Positions 32,970 to 43,201 of a DNA stretch of 64,000 nt are shown here, piece by piece. The notes beneath the pieces are model-generated. The model did not search any database and had not been told where the DNA came from. It saw nothing but the letters and a program-made list of their open reading frames with translations. The DNA comes from Pimelobacter simplex (lineage in GTDB: Bacteria > Actinomycetota > Actinomycetes > Propionibacteriales > Nocardioidaceae), in NCBI RefSeq assembly GCF_900114845.1, contig NZ_FOUK01000003.1, forward strand, positions 496,001-560,000, read 5' to 3'. Position 1 is the stretch's first letter, and each line of letters begins with the position of its first letter. The position numbers and the translations under genes were made by a program.

Positions 32970-34688
32970 ATGCCTGACCTGCGCTTCCAGTCCCAGCCTC
33001 CGCGTCACACCGAGGTGCCCCGCCCCCGCCGTGCGGAGGGCCAGTGGGCCTTCGGGTACACCGAGCCGCTGAACAAGAACGAGCAGTCCAAGAAGGACGA
33101 CGACCCGCTCAACGTCCGCGACCGGATCCTCTACACCTACTCCAAGCGCGGCTTCGACTCCATCGACCCCGCCGACCTGCGCGGCCGGTTCCGCTGGATG
33201 GGGCTCTACACCCAGCGCAAGCCCGGCATCGACGGCGGCCGCACCGGCTCGATGGAGGAGGAGGAGCTGGACGACCGCTACTTCATGCTGCGGGTCCGCT
33301 CCGACGGCAAGCTGCTCTCCGCCGACGCGGTGCGCACGCTGGGCCAGATCGGCGTCGACTTCGCGCGCGACACCGCCGACGTCACCGACCGCGAGAACAT
33401 CCAGTACCACTGGATCGAGATCGAGAGCGTCCCGGAGATCTGGGAGCGGCTCGAGGCCGTCGGCCTGCACTCGCTGGAGGCCTGCGGCGACTCGCCCCGC
33501 CCCTTCCTCGGCTCGCCGGTCGCCGGCGTGGCCAAGGACGAGATCATCGACGGCACCTCGGCGCTGCAGGAGATCGAGCGCCGGTTCATCGGCAACAAGG
33601 ACTTCTCGAACTTCCCCCGCAAGTTCAAGACCGCGCTCACCGGTCACCCGAGCCACGACGTCTCGCCCGAGACCAACGACGTCTCCTTCGTCGGCGCCGT
33701 CCACCCCGAGCACGGCCCCGGCTTCGACGTCTGGGTCGGCGGTGGCCTGTCGACCAACCCGATGCTCGCCCAGAAGCTCGGCGTGTGGATCCCGCTCGAC
33801 GAGGTCCCCGACGTGTGGTCCGGCGTGGCCGGCATCTTCCGCGACTACGGCTACCGCCGGCTGCGGTCGCGGGCCCGGCTCAAGTTCCTGGTCGCCGACT
33901 GGGGCGTCGAGAAGTTCCGCGAGGTCCTCGAGAACGAGTACCTCGGCAAGAAGCTCGAGACGCTCGCCTCGCCGGACTCGCCGGTGGGTCAGCGCGACCA
34001 CATCGGCGTGCACGAGCAGAAGGACGGCAAGTTCTACGTCGGCATCGCGCCGACGGCCGGCCGGGTCTCCGGGACGCTGCTGGTCCAGCTCGCCGACCTG
34101 ATCGAGGAGTTCGGCGTCGCCGGCGCCCGCCTCACGCCGTACCAGAAGCTGGTGCTGATCGGCGTCGACGGCGACGTCGTCGACGCGCTGCTCGACCGTC
34201 TCGATGCGATCGGCCTCAGCGCCCGCCCGTCGGCCTGGCGGCGCAACACGATGGCCTGCACCGGCATCGAGTTCTGCAAGCTGGCCATCGTCGACACGAA
34301 GAACCGCGCCAGCGACCTGGTCGACGAGCTCGAGCGCCGCTTCCCCGACCTCGACACGCCCATCACCATCAACGTCAACGGCTGCCCCAACGCCTGCGCC
34401 CGCACCCAGGTCGCCGACTTCGGCCTCAAGGGCCAGCTCGTCGTCGACGAGCACGGCGAGCAGGTCGAGGGCTTCCAGGTGCACCTCGGCGGTGCGGTCG
34501 GCCTGCGCGCCAACTTCGGCCGCAAGCTGCGCGCCCACAAGGTCACCAGCGCGGGTCTCGACGACTACGTCTCGACCGTCGTGCGCAACTACCTCGCCGA
34601 CCGCACCGAGGGCGAGGCGTTCGACGCCTGGGTGCACCGCGCCGACGAGGACCTGCTGCGCGGCGAGAAGGCGCTGGAGTCCGTCTGA
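32970..34688 (+). CDS. sirA: Ferredoxin-dependent sulfite (nitrite) reductase
   Basis: This 572-residue protein has the double-domain fold of sirohaem reductases. Cys430 and Cys436 (TACTGIEFC) with Cys472 and Cys476 (NGCPNAC) bind the [4Fe-4S] cluster and sirohaem. Tyr80 in GLYTQRK and Cys172 in ACGDSPR are placed like the Tyr-Cys pair of the mycobacterial SirA sulfite reductase. The cysH and sirohydrochlorin chelatase neighbours favour sulfite over nitrite. It reduces sulfite to sulfide with six electrons from ferredoxin. Confidence 0.9.
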   Translation: MPDLRFQSQPPRHTEVPRPRRAEGQWAFGYTEPLNKNEQSKKDDDPLNVRDRILYTYSKRGFDSIDPADLRGRFRWMGLYTQRKPGIDGGRTGSMEEEELDDRYFMLRVRSDGKLLSADAVRTLGQIGVDFARDTADVTDRENIQYHWIEIESVPEIWERLEAVGLHSLEACGDSPRPFLGSPVAGVAKDEIIDGTSALQEIERRFIGNKDFSNFPRKFKTALTGHPSHDVSPETNDVSFVGAVHPEHGPGFDVWVGGGLSTNPMLAQKLGVWIPLDEVPDVWSGVAGIFRDYGYRRLRSRARLKFLVADWGVEKFREVLENEYLGKKLETLASPDSPVGQRDHIGVHEQKDGKFYVGIAPTAGRVSGTLLVQLADLIEEFGVAGARLTPYQKLVLIGVDGDVVDALLDRLDAIGLSARPSAWRRNTMACTGIEFCKLAIVDTKNRASDLVDELERRFPDLDTPITINVNGCPNACARTQVADFGLKGQLVVDEHGEQVEGFQVHLGGAVGLRANFGRKLRAHKVTSAGLDDYVSTVVRNYLADRTEGEAFDAWVHRADEDLLRGEKALESV

Positions 34689-34894
34689 TGTCCGAGGAGT
34701 CGGTGTCGTCGCGGGCGGTTCCCTACCACTGCCCCTACTGCGGCGAGACCGACCTGTGGCCGCACGAGCCGACCGGCTGGGAATGCCGGGGCTGTCGCCG
34801 GGCCTTCAAGGTGGAGCTGCTCGGCCTCACCCGCCGGCCGTCGTCCGCCAGCAGCACCCACCCCACAGCCAACGAAGAAGGAGGTGCCTCATGA
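34688..34894 (+). CDS. Small Zn-ribbon protein of the sulfite operon
   Basis: This is a 68-residue protein whose ATG overlaps the sirA stop by one base. [28 protein letters not shown] knuckles (CPYCG and CRGC) form a zinc ribbon, followed by FKVELLGL and a flexible tail. It also overlaps cysH by 4 nt, so it is made in step with the reductases. Small genes of this kind are regularly found between sirA and cysH in actinobacteria; a role in electron transfer or assembly is possible but unknown. Confidence 0.75.
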   Translation: MSEESVSSRAVPYHCPYCGETDLWPHEPTGWECRGCRRAFKVELLGLTRRPSSASSTHPTANEEGGAS

Positions 34895-35637
34895 CCACCG
34901 CCACCACGCGCGCGGCTCGCGAGTTCCGCGGGTCGCACACCGACGGCCGGTCGCCCGAGGAGCTCCGCGAGATCGTCTCCCACTGGGGCGCCGAGCTGGA
35001 GCTCGCCCCCGCCGAGGTCATCATCGAGTGGGCCGCCGCCACCTTCGGCGAGCGGTTCTGCATCACCTCCTCCATGGGGGACGCCGTCCTGGCGCACCTC
35101 GCCGAGAAGGTCGTGCCCGGCGTCGACGTCGTCTTCCTCGACACCGGCTACCACTTCGTCGAGACGATCGGCACCCGTGACGCCGTCCAGGCGACGATGA
35201 ACGTCAACCTCATCTCCATCACCCCGGTGCAGACGGTCGCCGAGCAGGACGCCGAGCACGGCCCCGAGCTCTACAAGCGCGACCCCGACCTGTGCTGCGC
35301 GCTGCGCAAGGTCAAGCCGCTCGCCGACTCGCTCGCGCGCTACGACGCCTGGGCGACCGGCCTGCGCCGCGCCGAGACGCACAACCGGGTGATCGCTCCG
35401 GTGATCGGCTGGGACGCCAAGAAGCAGAAGGTCAAGGTCTCCCCCATCGCCCGGTGGAGCGACGAGCAGGTCGAGCGCTACATCGCCGAGAACGGCGTGC
35501 TCGTCAACCCGCTCGTCTACGACGGCTACCCGTCCATCGGCTGCGCGCCCTGCACCCGCCGGGTCGCCCCCGGCGAGGACCCGCGCAGTGGTCGCTGGGC
35601 CGGGACGAACAAGACCGAGTGCGGGATCCACTCATGA
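34891..35637 (+). CDS. cysH: Adenylyl-sulfate (APS/PAPS) reductase
   Basis: This is a 248-residue protein from ATG 34891 with AAGGAGG. The PP-loop ITSSMGDAV (58-66), CC at 135-136 with Cys218 and Cys221 (IGCAPC) as [4Fe-4S] ligands, and catalytic Cys244 in TECGIH are all present. The cluster motif marks the APS-reducing type. It gives sulfite to SirA, two genes upstream in the same operon. A 15-codon frame after its stop (35634-35681) is probably only the leader of the next gene. Confidence 0.93.
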   Translation: MTTATTRAAREFRGSHTDGRSPEELREIVSHWGAELELAPAEVIIEWAAATFGERFCITSSMGDAVLAHLAEKVVPGVDVVFLDTGYHFVETIGTRDAVQATMNVNLISITPVQTVAEQDAEHGPELYKRDPDLCCALRKVKPLADSLARYDAWATGLRRAETHNRVIAPVIGWDAKKQKVKVSPIARWSDEQVERYIAENGVLVNPLVYDGYPSIGCAPCTRRVAPGEDPRSGRWAGTNKTECGIHS

Positions 35638-35677
35638 CCGGATCGCCCGCACCCATCGAGGAAAGGGGTGACCGACG

Positions 35678-36421
35678 ATGACCGCTCCGGCTCTCATCGC
35701 TCTGGCCCACGGCAGCCGAGACCCCCGCTCGGCCGCCACCGTCAGTGCTCTGGTCGACGCGACGAAGGCGTTGCGTCCCGACCTGCGCATCGAGAAGGCG
35801 TTCCTCGACCTCGCCAAGCCCGGCTTCCACACCGTCGTGGACCGGCTGGTGAAGGCCGGGTACGACGAGATCGTCGTCGTCCCGCTGCTGCTGGTCGAGG
35901 CGTTCCACGCACGGGTCGACGTGCCCGAGGCGATCGCCGAGGCGACGGCCCGGCACCCGGGCCTGCAGATCCGCGCCACCCAGGTGCTCGGCCTCGAGCC
36001 GCGCTTCCTCGAGGTGCTCGACGAGCGCCTGCGCGAGGCGCTCAGCGGCGCCCGGGTCCGCGAGCTCGACGCCCTCGTCCTGGCCGCCGCCGGCACGTCC
36101 GACCCGCTCGCCAACCAGGCCGTCGCCCGCCTCGCCCGGCTCTGGGGCACCCACCACCGGCTGCCCGTCACCGCGGCGTACGCCACCAGCGCTCCACCGG
36201 CCACCGGCGAGGCGGTCCGCGCCTTCCGCGCCGAGGGCCGCCGGCACATCGCCGTCGCCTCGCTCTTCCTGGCCCCGGGCAACCTGGTCGACCGGGCCAC
36301 CGAGCTCGCCCTCGAGGCCGGCGCCGTCGCCGTCTCCGAGCCGCTCGGCGCGCACCCGGAGATCGCCCGGACGATCCTCGCGCGGTACGCGGTCGGCGCG
36401 GTCGAGCTCGTTCCGGTCTGA
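35678..36421 (+). CDS. Sirohydrochlorin ferrochelatase (CbiX/SirB family)
   Basis: This is a 247-residue protein with two CbiX half-domains. His11 in ALAHGSRDP is the metal-binding residue of the first, and LLVEAFHARVDVPE holds the second His. It inserts iron into sirohydrochlorin to make the sirohaem that SirA needs, which explains its place as last gene of the operon. It has AAAGGGG upstream of ATG 35678 and ends before a palindromic hairpin. Confidence 0.85.
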   Translation: MTAPALIALAHGSRDPRSAATVSALVDATKALRPDLRIEKAFLDLAKPGFHTVVDRLVKAGYDEIVVVPLLLVEAFHARVDVPEAIAEATARHPGLQIRATQVLGLEPRFLEVLDERLREALSGARVRELDALVLAAAGTSDPLANQAVARLARLWGTHHRLPVTAAYATSAPPATGEAVRAFRAEGRRHIAVASLFLAPGNLVDRATELALEAGAVAVSEPLGAHPEIARTILARYAVGAVELVPV

Positions 36422-36424
36422 GAC

Positions 36425-36450
36425 AGTTTCGCCGGTCGACCGGCGAAACT
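36425..36450. terminator. 26-bp palindrome between convergent operons
   Basis: The sequence is a perfect palindrome (arm AGTTTCGCCGGTC) starting 3 nt after the chelatase stop. Two further degenerate copies of GTTTCGTCGGTCAAG follow at about 36467-36507. It may be a bidirectional terminator or a REP-like element. Confidence 0.6.
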
Positions 36451-36514
36451 CGCACTGGACCGATGAAGTTCCGTCGGTCAAGCGTGAGTTTCGTCGGTCA
36501 AGTGCGGACGCCGC

Positions 36515-36934
36515 TCAGAGGACTAGCGCCTCGAGCAGGTGCTCCAGCGTCCGGGCGGGGTCAGCGGTCACGCCGCCGTGGACCGGGCCCGGCTGCAGCA
36601 CCGTGCTCTTGGGCGCCTTGAGGAAGCCGAAGCGGGTGCTCGCGTCGTCCTTCTGCGCGCGCGAGCCGTAGGCGGTCGCGCGCTCGCCGATCCCGAAGCC
36701 GCGGTGCGCCTCGCCGCTGCACACCTTCTCGACGGCGGCCAGCGCCGCTTCGACGGCGCGGAGGTCGACGTCGGCGTGCAGCGCCCGGATCCGGTCGCCG
36801 TCGACTGCCGACCGCACGCCGAGGAAGTCGGCGCCCGGGCAGTAGACCACGACGCCCACGTTGACGAACTCCTCCCGCTCGACGCGGGGCACGCACCGCA
36901 GGGCGACGTACTGGTAGGGGTGGTACGTCGTCAC
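36515..36934 (-). CDS. DUF3037 protein
   Basis: This 139-residue protein starts at GTG 36934, overlapping the upstream gene by 4 nt. YHPYQYVALRCVPRVEREEFVNVGVVVYCP is the DUF3037 signature. The family is almost always encoded next to a HipA-like kinase, as here, so the two probably form a complex. The biochemical role is unknown. Confidence 0.85.
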   Translation of the reverse strand: MTTYHPYQYVALRCVPRVEREEFVNVGVVVYCPGADFLGVRSAVDGDRIRALHADVDLRAVEAALAAVEKVCSGEAHRGFGIGERATAYGSRAQKDDASTRFGFLKAPKSTVLQPGPVHGGVTADPARTLEHLLEALVL

Positions 36935-37707
36935 GCGTCCGCCTCGGCGAGCACCTCGGGCAGCCACGGGCGGCCGCCGTCGCGGCGGGCGGTCAGGAAG
37001 GCGACGTACCGCTCGCGCAGGGCCTCGGGCGTCTCGGCGTCCGGGACCGGCTCGAGCCAGTCGTCGCAGACGTCGGCGAGGACGGCGGTGAGCGCCGCGT
37101 CGGTCAGCCGCGCGGCCAGGTCGGCGTCCTGGGCGCGCGCCTGCTCGGCGTACGCGCCGAGGACGTGCTCGGACGCGTCGTAGGGCTGCCTCGCGAAGCG
37201 CGCCGGGTCGCCCGGCCCGCCGGACCACGAGTGGTGGAAGTAGAGCGACGCCCCGTGGTCGATCGCCTGGAGCGTGCCGCGCCAGACCAGCAGGTTGGGG
37301 TTGCGCCAGCTGCGGTCGACGTTGGCCGTGAACGAGTCGAGCCACAGCACCCGGCCGGCGAGGTCGGGGTCGGGGGTGCTCGTCGGGTCGTAGCCGAAGC
37401 TGCCCGGCAGGAAGTCGATGCCCAGGTTGAGCCCCGCGCTCGCGTTGAGCAGGTCCTGGACCTCCTCGTCCGCCTCGTAGCGGGCGATCGCCGGGTCGAC
37501 GTCGAGCACCACCTGGTCCGGCGTCGGGATGTCGAGCAGCCGGGCCAGCCCGGCGACGACCACCTCGGCGACCAGCACCCGCGGCCCCTGACCGGCGCCG
37601 CGGAACTTGCAGACGTACGTGCCGAGATCGTCCGCCTCGACCACACCTGGCAGGCTGCCGCCCTCGCGGAGGGGCGTGACGTAGCGGGTGACCTTGACCT
37701 GCTCCAT
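36931..37707 (-). CDS. HipA-like kinase family protein
   Basis: This is a 258-residue protein. VTRYVTPLREGGSLPGVVEADDLGTYVCKF resembles the N-lobe of HipA-like kinases, WLDSFTANVDRSWRNPNLL is the catalytic-loop region and IDHGASLYF the metal-binding DHG. Unlike HipA itself there is no HipB-type HTH partner; DUF3037 takes that place. It lies 3 nt downstream of the polyphosphate kinase. The substrate is unknown. Confidence 0.8.
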   Translation of the reverse strand: MEQVKVTRYVTPLREGGSLPGVVEADDLGTYVCKFRGAGQGPRVLVAEVVVAGLARLLDIPTPDQVVLDVDPAIARYEADEEVQDLLNASAGLNLGIDFLPGSFGYDPTSTPDPDLAGRVLWLDSFTANVDRSWRNPNLLVWRGTLQAIDHGASLYFHHSWSGGPGDPARFARQPYDASEHVLGAYAEQARAQDADLAARLTDAALTAVLADVCDDWLEPVPDAETPEALRERYVAFLTARRDGGRPWLPEVLAEADA

Positions 37708-37709
37708 GC

Positions 37710-38576
37710 TCAGAGAGGCTTCTCGTCGAGCAGCCGGCGCTTCTCGTGCTCGACGTCGAAGTCCGCCGGCGGCCAGCCCAGGTCGAACGAGCGCAGCGCA
37801 TCGAGCAGCAGCGTGCCGATCGCGAGGTTGCGGTACCACTTCTTGTCGGCCGGGACGACGTGCCACGGCGCGACCTTGGTGTTGGTCCGCGCGATCGCGA
37901 TCTCGTAGGCCTCCTGGTACGCCGGCCACAGCTCGCGCTCGTCGACGTCGCCGGGGTTGTACTTCCAGTACTTCGTCTCGTCGTCGAGCCGGGCCAGCAG
38001 GCGCTCCTTCTGCTCGGCGGCCGAGATGTGCAGCATGCACTTGATGATCGTCGTCCCCTCGGCGGCCAGCTCGGCCTCCCAGGCGTTGATCGCGTCGTAG
38101 CGGCGCTCGATCTCGTCCTTCGGCGCCAGCTCGCGGACCCGCGCGATGAGGACGTCCTCGTAGTGCGAGCGGTCGAACACCCCGAGCATGCCCACCTCGG
38201 GCAGCGCCTTGGTGATCCGCCACAGGAAGTCGTGGGCCAGCTCCTCGCGGGTCGGCGCCTTGAAGGACGTGATCCGGACGCCCTGCGGGTCGACCAGCCC
38301 CACCGTCGAGCGCAGCGTGCCGCCCTTGCCGGACGTGTCCATCCCCTGCAGGACCAGCAGGATGTTGCGGCGTCCCCCGGCCCGCCCCTCGGCGAACAGC
38401 CGCTCCTGCAGGTCGGCCAGCTCCGGCGCCAGCGCGAGCAGCGCGGCCTCCCCCGCCTTCTTGTCGCCGTCGAATCCGGGGGCCGCGTTCGTCTCGATCG
38501 CGGACAGGTCGATGGCGCCGGTGCCGGGCGGGATGCGGAGGGACGTCGTCAGGTCCGAGAGCGCGAAGGCGGTCAT
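37710..38576 (-). CDS. PPK2-family polyphosphate kinase
   Basis: This is a 288-residue protein. The Walker A motif is QGMDTSGKGGTLRS, the Walker B/lid region FDRSHYEDVLIARV, and the second lid segment KYWKYNPGDVDERELW. Length and the KKW(Y)RNLAIGTLLLDAL end fit the polyphosphate:AMP/ADP phosphotransferase group. It makes nucleoside di- or triphosphates from polyphosphate. It is transcribed with the HipA-like pair and the phosphoribosyltransferase upstream. Confidence 0.9.
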   Translation of the reverse strand: MTAFALSDLTTSLRIPPGTGAIDLSAIETNAAPGFDGDKKAGEAALLALAPELADLQERLFAEGRAGGRRNILLVLQGMDTSGKGGTLRSTVGLVDPQGVRITSFKAPTREELAHDFLWRITKALPEVGMLGVFDRSHYEDVLIARVRELAPKDEIERRYDAINAWEAELAAEGTTIIKCMLHISAAEQKERLLARLDDETKYWKYNPGDVDERELWPAYQEAYEIAIARTNTKVAPWHVVPADKKWYRNLAIGTLLLDALRSFDLGWPPADFDVEHEKRRLLDEKPL

Positions 38577-38585
38577 GCCGGAACC

Positions 38586-39110
38586 CTAGTGGGCGAGCCC
38601 ACCCCGGCGGTCGACCAGCGGCGGCGTCGACGACCACGGGAAGTCGATCCAGCCCTCGGTGCGACGCCACACGTACTCCGGCCGGATGACGGTCCACGGC
38701 TTCTCGTAGATCACCGCGGTCCGCGCCTCGGCGACGTGGTCGACGAAGAAGTCGCGGACCACCTCGAGCGTCTTGCCGGTGTCGGCGACGTCGTCGGCGA
38801 TGAGCACCTTCATCCCGGTCAGGTCGATCGCGGCCGGCGTCGGCGGCAGCATCATCGGGACGTCGAGGCGCTCGTTGACGCCGGTGTAGAACTCGACGTT
38901 GACCGCGGACAGGTTCTTCACGTCCAGCGCGTAGCCCAGTCCCATCGCCAGCCCCAGCCCACCCCGGGCGATCGCGAGCACGATGTCGGGCTCGAAGCCG
39001 TCGTCGACGACCTGCTGCGCCAGGTCCCGGACGGCGGTGCCGAACAGGTCGTAGGTGAGGATCTCGCGCTCGGGGGCCGGCGTCGGCTCGGCGGTGTCAG
39101 TCGTCGTCAC
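38586..39110 (-). CDS. Phosphoribosyltransferase
   Basis: This 174-residue protein starts at GTG 39110, 14 nt inside the end of recX. The PRPP loop VLIADDVADTGKTLEVV and the N-terminal IVLAIARGGLGLA are those of type I phosphoribosyltransferases. The hood region (EFYTGVNERLDVPMML) resembles the xanthine/guanine group. It probably salvages a purine base; the exact base is not set by the sequence. Confidence 0.85.
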   Translation of the reverse strand: MTTTDTAEPTPAPEREILTYDLFGTAVRDLAQQVVDDGFEPDIVLAIARGGLGLAMGLGYALDVKNLSAVNVEFYTGVNERLDVPMMLPPTPAAIDLTGMKVLIADDVADTGKTLEVVRDFFVDHVAEARTAVIYEKPWTVIRPEYVWRRTEGWIDFPWSSTPPLVDRRGGLAH

Positions 39111-39672
39111 CGGACCATTCTGCACCGGCGACCGCCCCGAGCTCACTCCGCACGACAGCGTGCGCCAGCCCGGCGCCGTACCCCTTGCGGGCGAGCATCC
39201 CGACCAGCCGCCGGGCCGCCACCTGCTCGTCGAGCCCACGCATGCTCCGCAGCTTCTTGCGGACCAGCGCCCGGGCCGCCTCCTCCTCGGCGCCCGGCTC
39301 GACCTCGTCGAGCACCTCGCGCGCCGTCTCGTCGGCGATCCCCTTGCGCCGCAGCTCGACCGCGAGCGCCGTGCGCGCCAACCCGCGGCTGCGCCGCCGT
39401 CCCTCGACCCACGCCCGCGCGAACGCCTCGTCGTCGACCAGGCCCACCTCCTCGAACCGGTCGAGCAGCTGGCTGGCCACCTCCTCGGGGACCTTGCGCC
39501 GCGCGAGCCGGTCCTCGAGCTCGCGCCGGCTGCGCGCCTTGATGCTGAGCTGGTCGAGCAGGATCTTGCGCGCGACGGATTCGGGGTCGGCGTCCTCGGT
39601 CCACCCGGGCTCGTCCTCGTCGGGCGGCTCGGCGGTGCGGTCGATCGGGGTGCGGGGGCGGAAGGAGCTCAT
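39097..39672 (-). CDS. recX: RecA regulatory protein RecX
   Basis: This 191-residue protein has three RecX helical repeats: RSRRELEDRLARRKVPEE, FARAWVEGRRRSRGLARTALAVELRRKGI and ALVRKKLRSMRGLDEQVAARRLVGMLARKGY. RecX binds inside the RecA filament and limits its activity. It normally follows recA directly; here 837 bp of repeat-rich DNA lie between. The N-terminal 30 residues are Pro/Asp/Glu-rich and disordered. Confidence 0.9.
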   Translation of the reverse strand: MSSFRPRTPIDRTAEPPDEDEPGWTEDADPESVARKILLDQLSIKARSRRELEDRLARRKVPEEVASQLLDRFEEVGLVDDEAFARAWVEGRRRSRGLARTALAVELRRKGIADETAREVLDEVEPGAEEEAARALVRKKLRSMRGLDEQVAARRLVGMLARKGYGAGLAHAVVRSELGAVAGAEWSGDDD

Positions 39673-40050
39673 GGGGTCACCGTCCGGTCACGGTCGTGGG
39701 GTGGGTGGGCGGTTGGGTGGGGCGGGGCTGAGCGGCGGGGTTCCCGCTGCGCCGGCCGTGGGACGGGCGGAGCGGGCCGCGGTGGACGAGGAGGCGGCCT
39801 CGGGCACGGCGGTACCCCGCCGAGCTGGGGGCCGCGGCGGGCGGTGGTGGGTGGAGAGGGACGGCGGGAACGGCGGGCGGCGACGGGCGCGGCTGGCGGC
39901 GGGGCGGGTGGCGGAGCGAGACCGGCGGGCCGGAGAGGACGGTGAGCGGCGGGCAGTGGTGGGTGGGGGGCGGCCGGTCGGTCGGAGCGGTGCGGCGGGC
40001 CGGGGTGGTGGGTGGAGCGGCGACAGCTCGCGCGCCGGCCCGGGCCGGGC

Positions 40051-40140
40051 GCAGGCGGGCCGAGGCGGGCCGAGACGGGCCGAGGCGGGCCGAGGCGGGC
40101 CGAGACGGGCCGAGACGGGCCGAGACGGGGCGGGGCGGGC
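40051..40140. repeat. Tandem 10-bp repeat in the recA-recX spacer
   Basis: Nine contiguous decamers of the type CGAGGCGGGC or CGAGACGGGC run from 40051 to 40140, with only G/A variation at one site in most copies. The 10-bp period is close to the DNA helical repeat. The whole spacer 39673-40509 shows no credible gene: all long frames there are low-complexity Pro/Arg/Ala sequence. Confidence 0.8.
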
Positions 40141-40239
40141 GGGCCGAGCAGACCCGCCCCGGGGCGACGCAGCACCCCGCCCGGTCGCCCCGAAGGCGAC
40201 CCCCGCCGAGGCAGCGGCGGGAACGCCGGCACCAAGGCG

Positions 40240-40502
40240 GAGAGAGCGAGGAACGAGCGACCGGAGCCGAGGCTGCCGGTGGCTACCGCCGCGCCGACCG
40301 TCGGCCGCCCGTCGCCCGCAACCCCCGCGGACCTCGACTGCGAGGCCGGCAGCGTGGCGCGAGGAACGAGCGACACGCTCGGCCCGACGAGGGCAGCGGC
40401 TACCGCCGCGCCGACCGCAGGCCGCCAGGCGACCCCGTGCCCTGCCGGCCTCGACTGCGAGGCCGGCAGCGTGGCGCGAGGAACGAGCGACACGCTCGGC
40501 CC
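40240..40502. repeat. Long direct repeats beside the recA stop
   Basis: A 54-bp block is repeated exactly at 40332-40385 and 40449-40502, 117 bp apart. The sequence in between (GGCTACCGCCGCGCCGACCG) also has a copy upstream near 40280, so about 2.3 units of a 115-bp element are present. Each unit carries GCGAGGAACGAGCGA. The last copy ends 7 bp before the recA stop codon. Confidence 0.75.
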
Positions 40503-40509
40503 ATCCCAC

Positions 40510-41562
<1,053 letters not shown>

Positions 41563-41730
41563 GGTGTTCGTCCTTAGGGTTCGTGGTGAGCCAGGTACGT
41601 CGGCGACGCTACGGCGAGGGCCCGACACAACCTGATCAGTCGTGTCGTCGTTGTGGACGAACTCGGGTGAGCGTCGTACCTGTGGACAGCAGGTGGACGT
41701 TCCCGCCCGTTGTCGTGGGTCCGACACTAG

Positions 41731-41746
41731 CCGAACACCTGTTCGA
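41731..41746 (-). promoter_or_regulatory. LexA box of recA
   Basis: Read on the minus strand it is TCGAAC-AGGT-GTTCGG, one mismatch from the actinobacterial SOS consensus and followed by CTAGTGT, a plausible -10. The arrangement is like that known for mycobacterial recA. A leader of about 150 nt follows, in which nothing further was recognised. Confidence 0.85.
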
Positions 41747-41753
41747 AGTCGCG

Positions 41754-43010
41754 CTAGGCCGTCCGGCGTGTCGGGGACGCCGCCCGGACGGCGCAGCCGA
41801 GGACGCCCACGACCAGCACCAGGCTGAGGAGCGCGAGCATCGGGTAGTCGCCGAGCGAGACGATCAGCCCCGCGAGGGCGCCGCCGCCGGCGGCGGTGAG
41901 GCCCATGATCAGGTCCGAGACGCCCTGGACGTCGGTGCGCACCGCGATCGGCGTGTGCTCGGCGACCATGGTGGAGGCGGCGACCATCGAGAGCGACCAG
42001 CCGAGGCCGAGCAGGAAGAGGCCGGCGGTCACCTGCCACGACATCCCGGAGGGCGAGGACGCGCAGAGCACCAGCGCGACGAGCAGCACGACTCCCCCGG
42101 CACCGAGCACCTGCGGCCGGCCGAACCGGTCGGCGAGCATGCCGACGAGCGGCGAGAAGGCGAACATCCCGAGCACGTGGACGCTGATCACGATCCCGAT
42201 CACCTCGAGCCCCGAGCCGCCGTGCTCCATGTGCAGCGGGGTCATGGTCATCACGCCGATCATCGTGGCGTGGGTGAGCGCGAGGCCGACGATGGCGAAG
42301 CCCAGCACCGGTCGCTCCCGAACGACGTCGCGCGCGCGGCTCCACGACGAGCCGGTCCGCACGATCCCGGTGCCGGTGCGCGCACCGCGCTCGCGGGTGC
42401 CGGCGGCCTCCTGGGCGAGCAGCAGCGGGTCGGGCCGGAGCAGGACGCCGACGACCACGGCGGCGGTGAGCATCCCGATGGCGCCGATGGCGAAGGGCCC
42501 GGTCAGCTCGGGGATGCCGAGGCGGTCGGCGAGGGAGCCGGCGGGTCCGGTGAGGTTCGGCCCGGCGACGGCGCCTATCGTGGTGGCCCACACGACGAGC
42601 GACAGCGAGCGCGCGCGGTTCTCGTCGGTGGCGAGGTCGGTGGCGGCGTAGCGGGCGGCGTTGTTGGCCGAGGTGGCCGCGCCCAGGAGCATCGCGCCGG
42701 AGAGGAGCACCGCCATCGAGCCGACGACACCGGCCAGGACGGCGGTGAGGCCGCCCGCGGCGCCGATGACGTACCCCGTCATCAGTCCCGTACGGCGCCC
42801 GCGGCGGGCCATGAGCGGCGCGAGCAGGAACGAGATGACCGCCGCCCCGAGCACCTGCGCGGTCTGCGCGAGCCCCGAGAGCGCCTCGGAGCCGGACAGG
42901 TCGCGGGCGAGGAGCGAGGCGGTGGCGATGCCGATGGTGATGCCGACGGCGCCGACCGCCTGGGTCAGCACCAGGACGCGGACGGTGCGGCGCTGCGCCG
43001 CCGCGGTCAC
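41754..43010 (-). CDS. MFS transporter
   Basis: This 418-residue protein starts at GTG 43010, overlapping the DUF3046 gene by 4 nt. It has 12 membrane helices, the motif-A-like [15 protein letters not shown] between TM2 and TM3 and a second [14 protein letters not shown] in the other half. It looks like a drug-efflux type of the major facilitator superfamily. Substrate unknown. Confidence 0.85.
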   Translation of the reverse strand: MTAAAQRRTVRVLVLTQAVGAVGITIGIATASLLARDLSGSEALSGLAQTAQVLGAAVISFLLAPLMARRGRRTGLMTGYVIGAAGGLTAVLAGVVGSMAVLLSGAMLLGAATSANNAARYAATDLATDENRARSLSLVVWATTIGAVAGPNLTGPAGSLADRLGIPELTGPFAIGAIGMLTAAVVVGVLLRPDPLLLAQEAAGTRERGARTGTGIVRTGSSWSRARDVVRERPVLGFAIVGLALTHATMIGVMTMTPLHMEHGGSGLEVIGIVISVHVLGMFAFSPLVGMLADRFGRPQVLGAGGVVLLVALVLCASSPSGMSWQVTAGLFLLGLGWSLSMVAASTMVAEHTPIAVRTDVQGVSDLIMGLTAAGGGALAGLIVSLGDYPMLALLSLVLVVGVLGCAVRAASPTRRTA

Positions 43011-43201
43011 CTCTCGCTCGCGGGCAGCTGGAGGACCTCCCAGACCGCGCGCCAGACCTGCTTCGGCGGCACGCCGGCGTCGAGCGCCTCGCGGACCGTG
43101 CGGCCGTCGAGCGCGCTGATCACCATCTGGTCCGCCCACGTGGGGGCGTAGCTCTCCCCCAGGTGCTGGTTCATCCGCGCCCAGAACTCGGTGTGCCTCA
43201 C
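43007..43201 (-). CDS. DUF3046 protein
   Basis: This 64-residue protein starts at GTG 43201. [24 protein letters not shown] and [13 protein letters not shown] are the DUF3046 signature. The family is known almost only in actinobacteria and mostly near recA, as here. Function unknown. It has 4-nt overlaps with both neighbours, so it is co-translated with a DinB-like and an MFS gene. Confidence 0.88.
   Translation of the reverse strand: MRHTEFWARMNQHLGESYAPTWADQMVISALDGRTVREALDAGVPPKQVWRAVWEVLQLPASER

Noticed and set aside
32598..34637. N-terminal extension of GlyA
   Set aside because: The frame stays open through the antisense strand of sirA, but the conserved GlyA start is at 32597.
35634..35681. 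15-codon frame between cysH and the chelatase
   Set aside because: It has an ATGA start overlap but no conserved motif. It is more likely the leader carrying the chelatase ribosome binding site.
40051..40140. CRISPR array
   Set aside because: The units are contiguous 10-mers without spacers and there are no cas genes.
39688..40509. A 273-codon minus-strand protein in the recA-recX spacer
   Set aside because: The translation is low-complexity Pro/Arg/Ala sequence produced by the repeats and GC bias, without any domain pattern or ribosome binding site.
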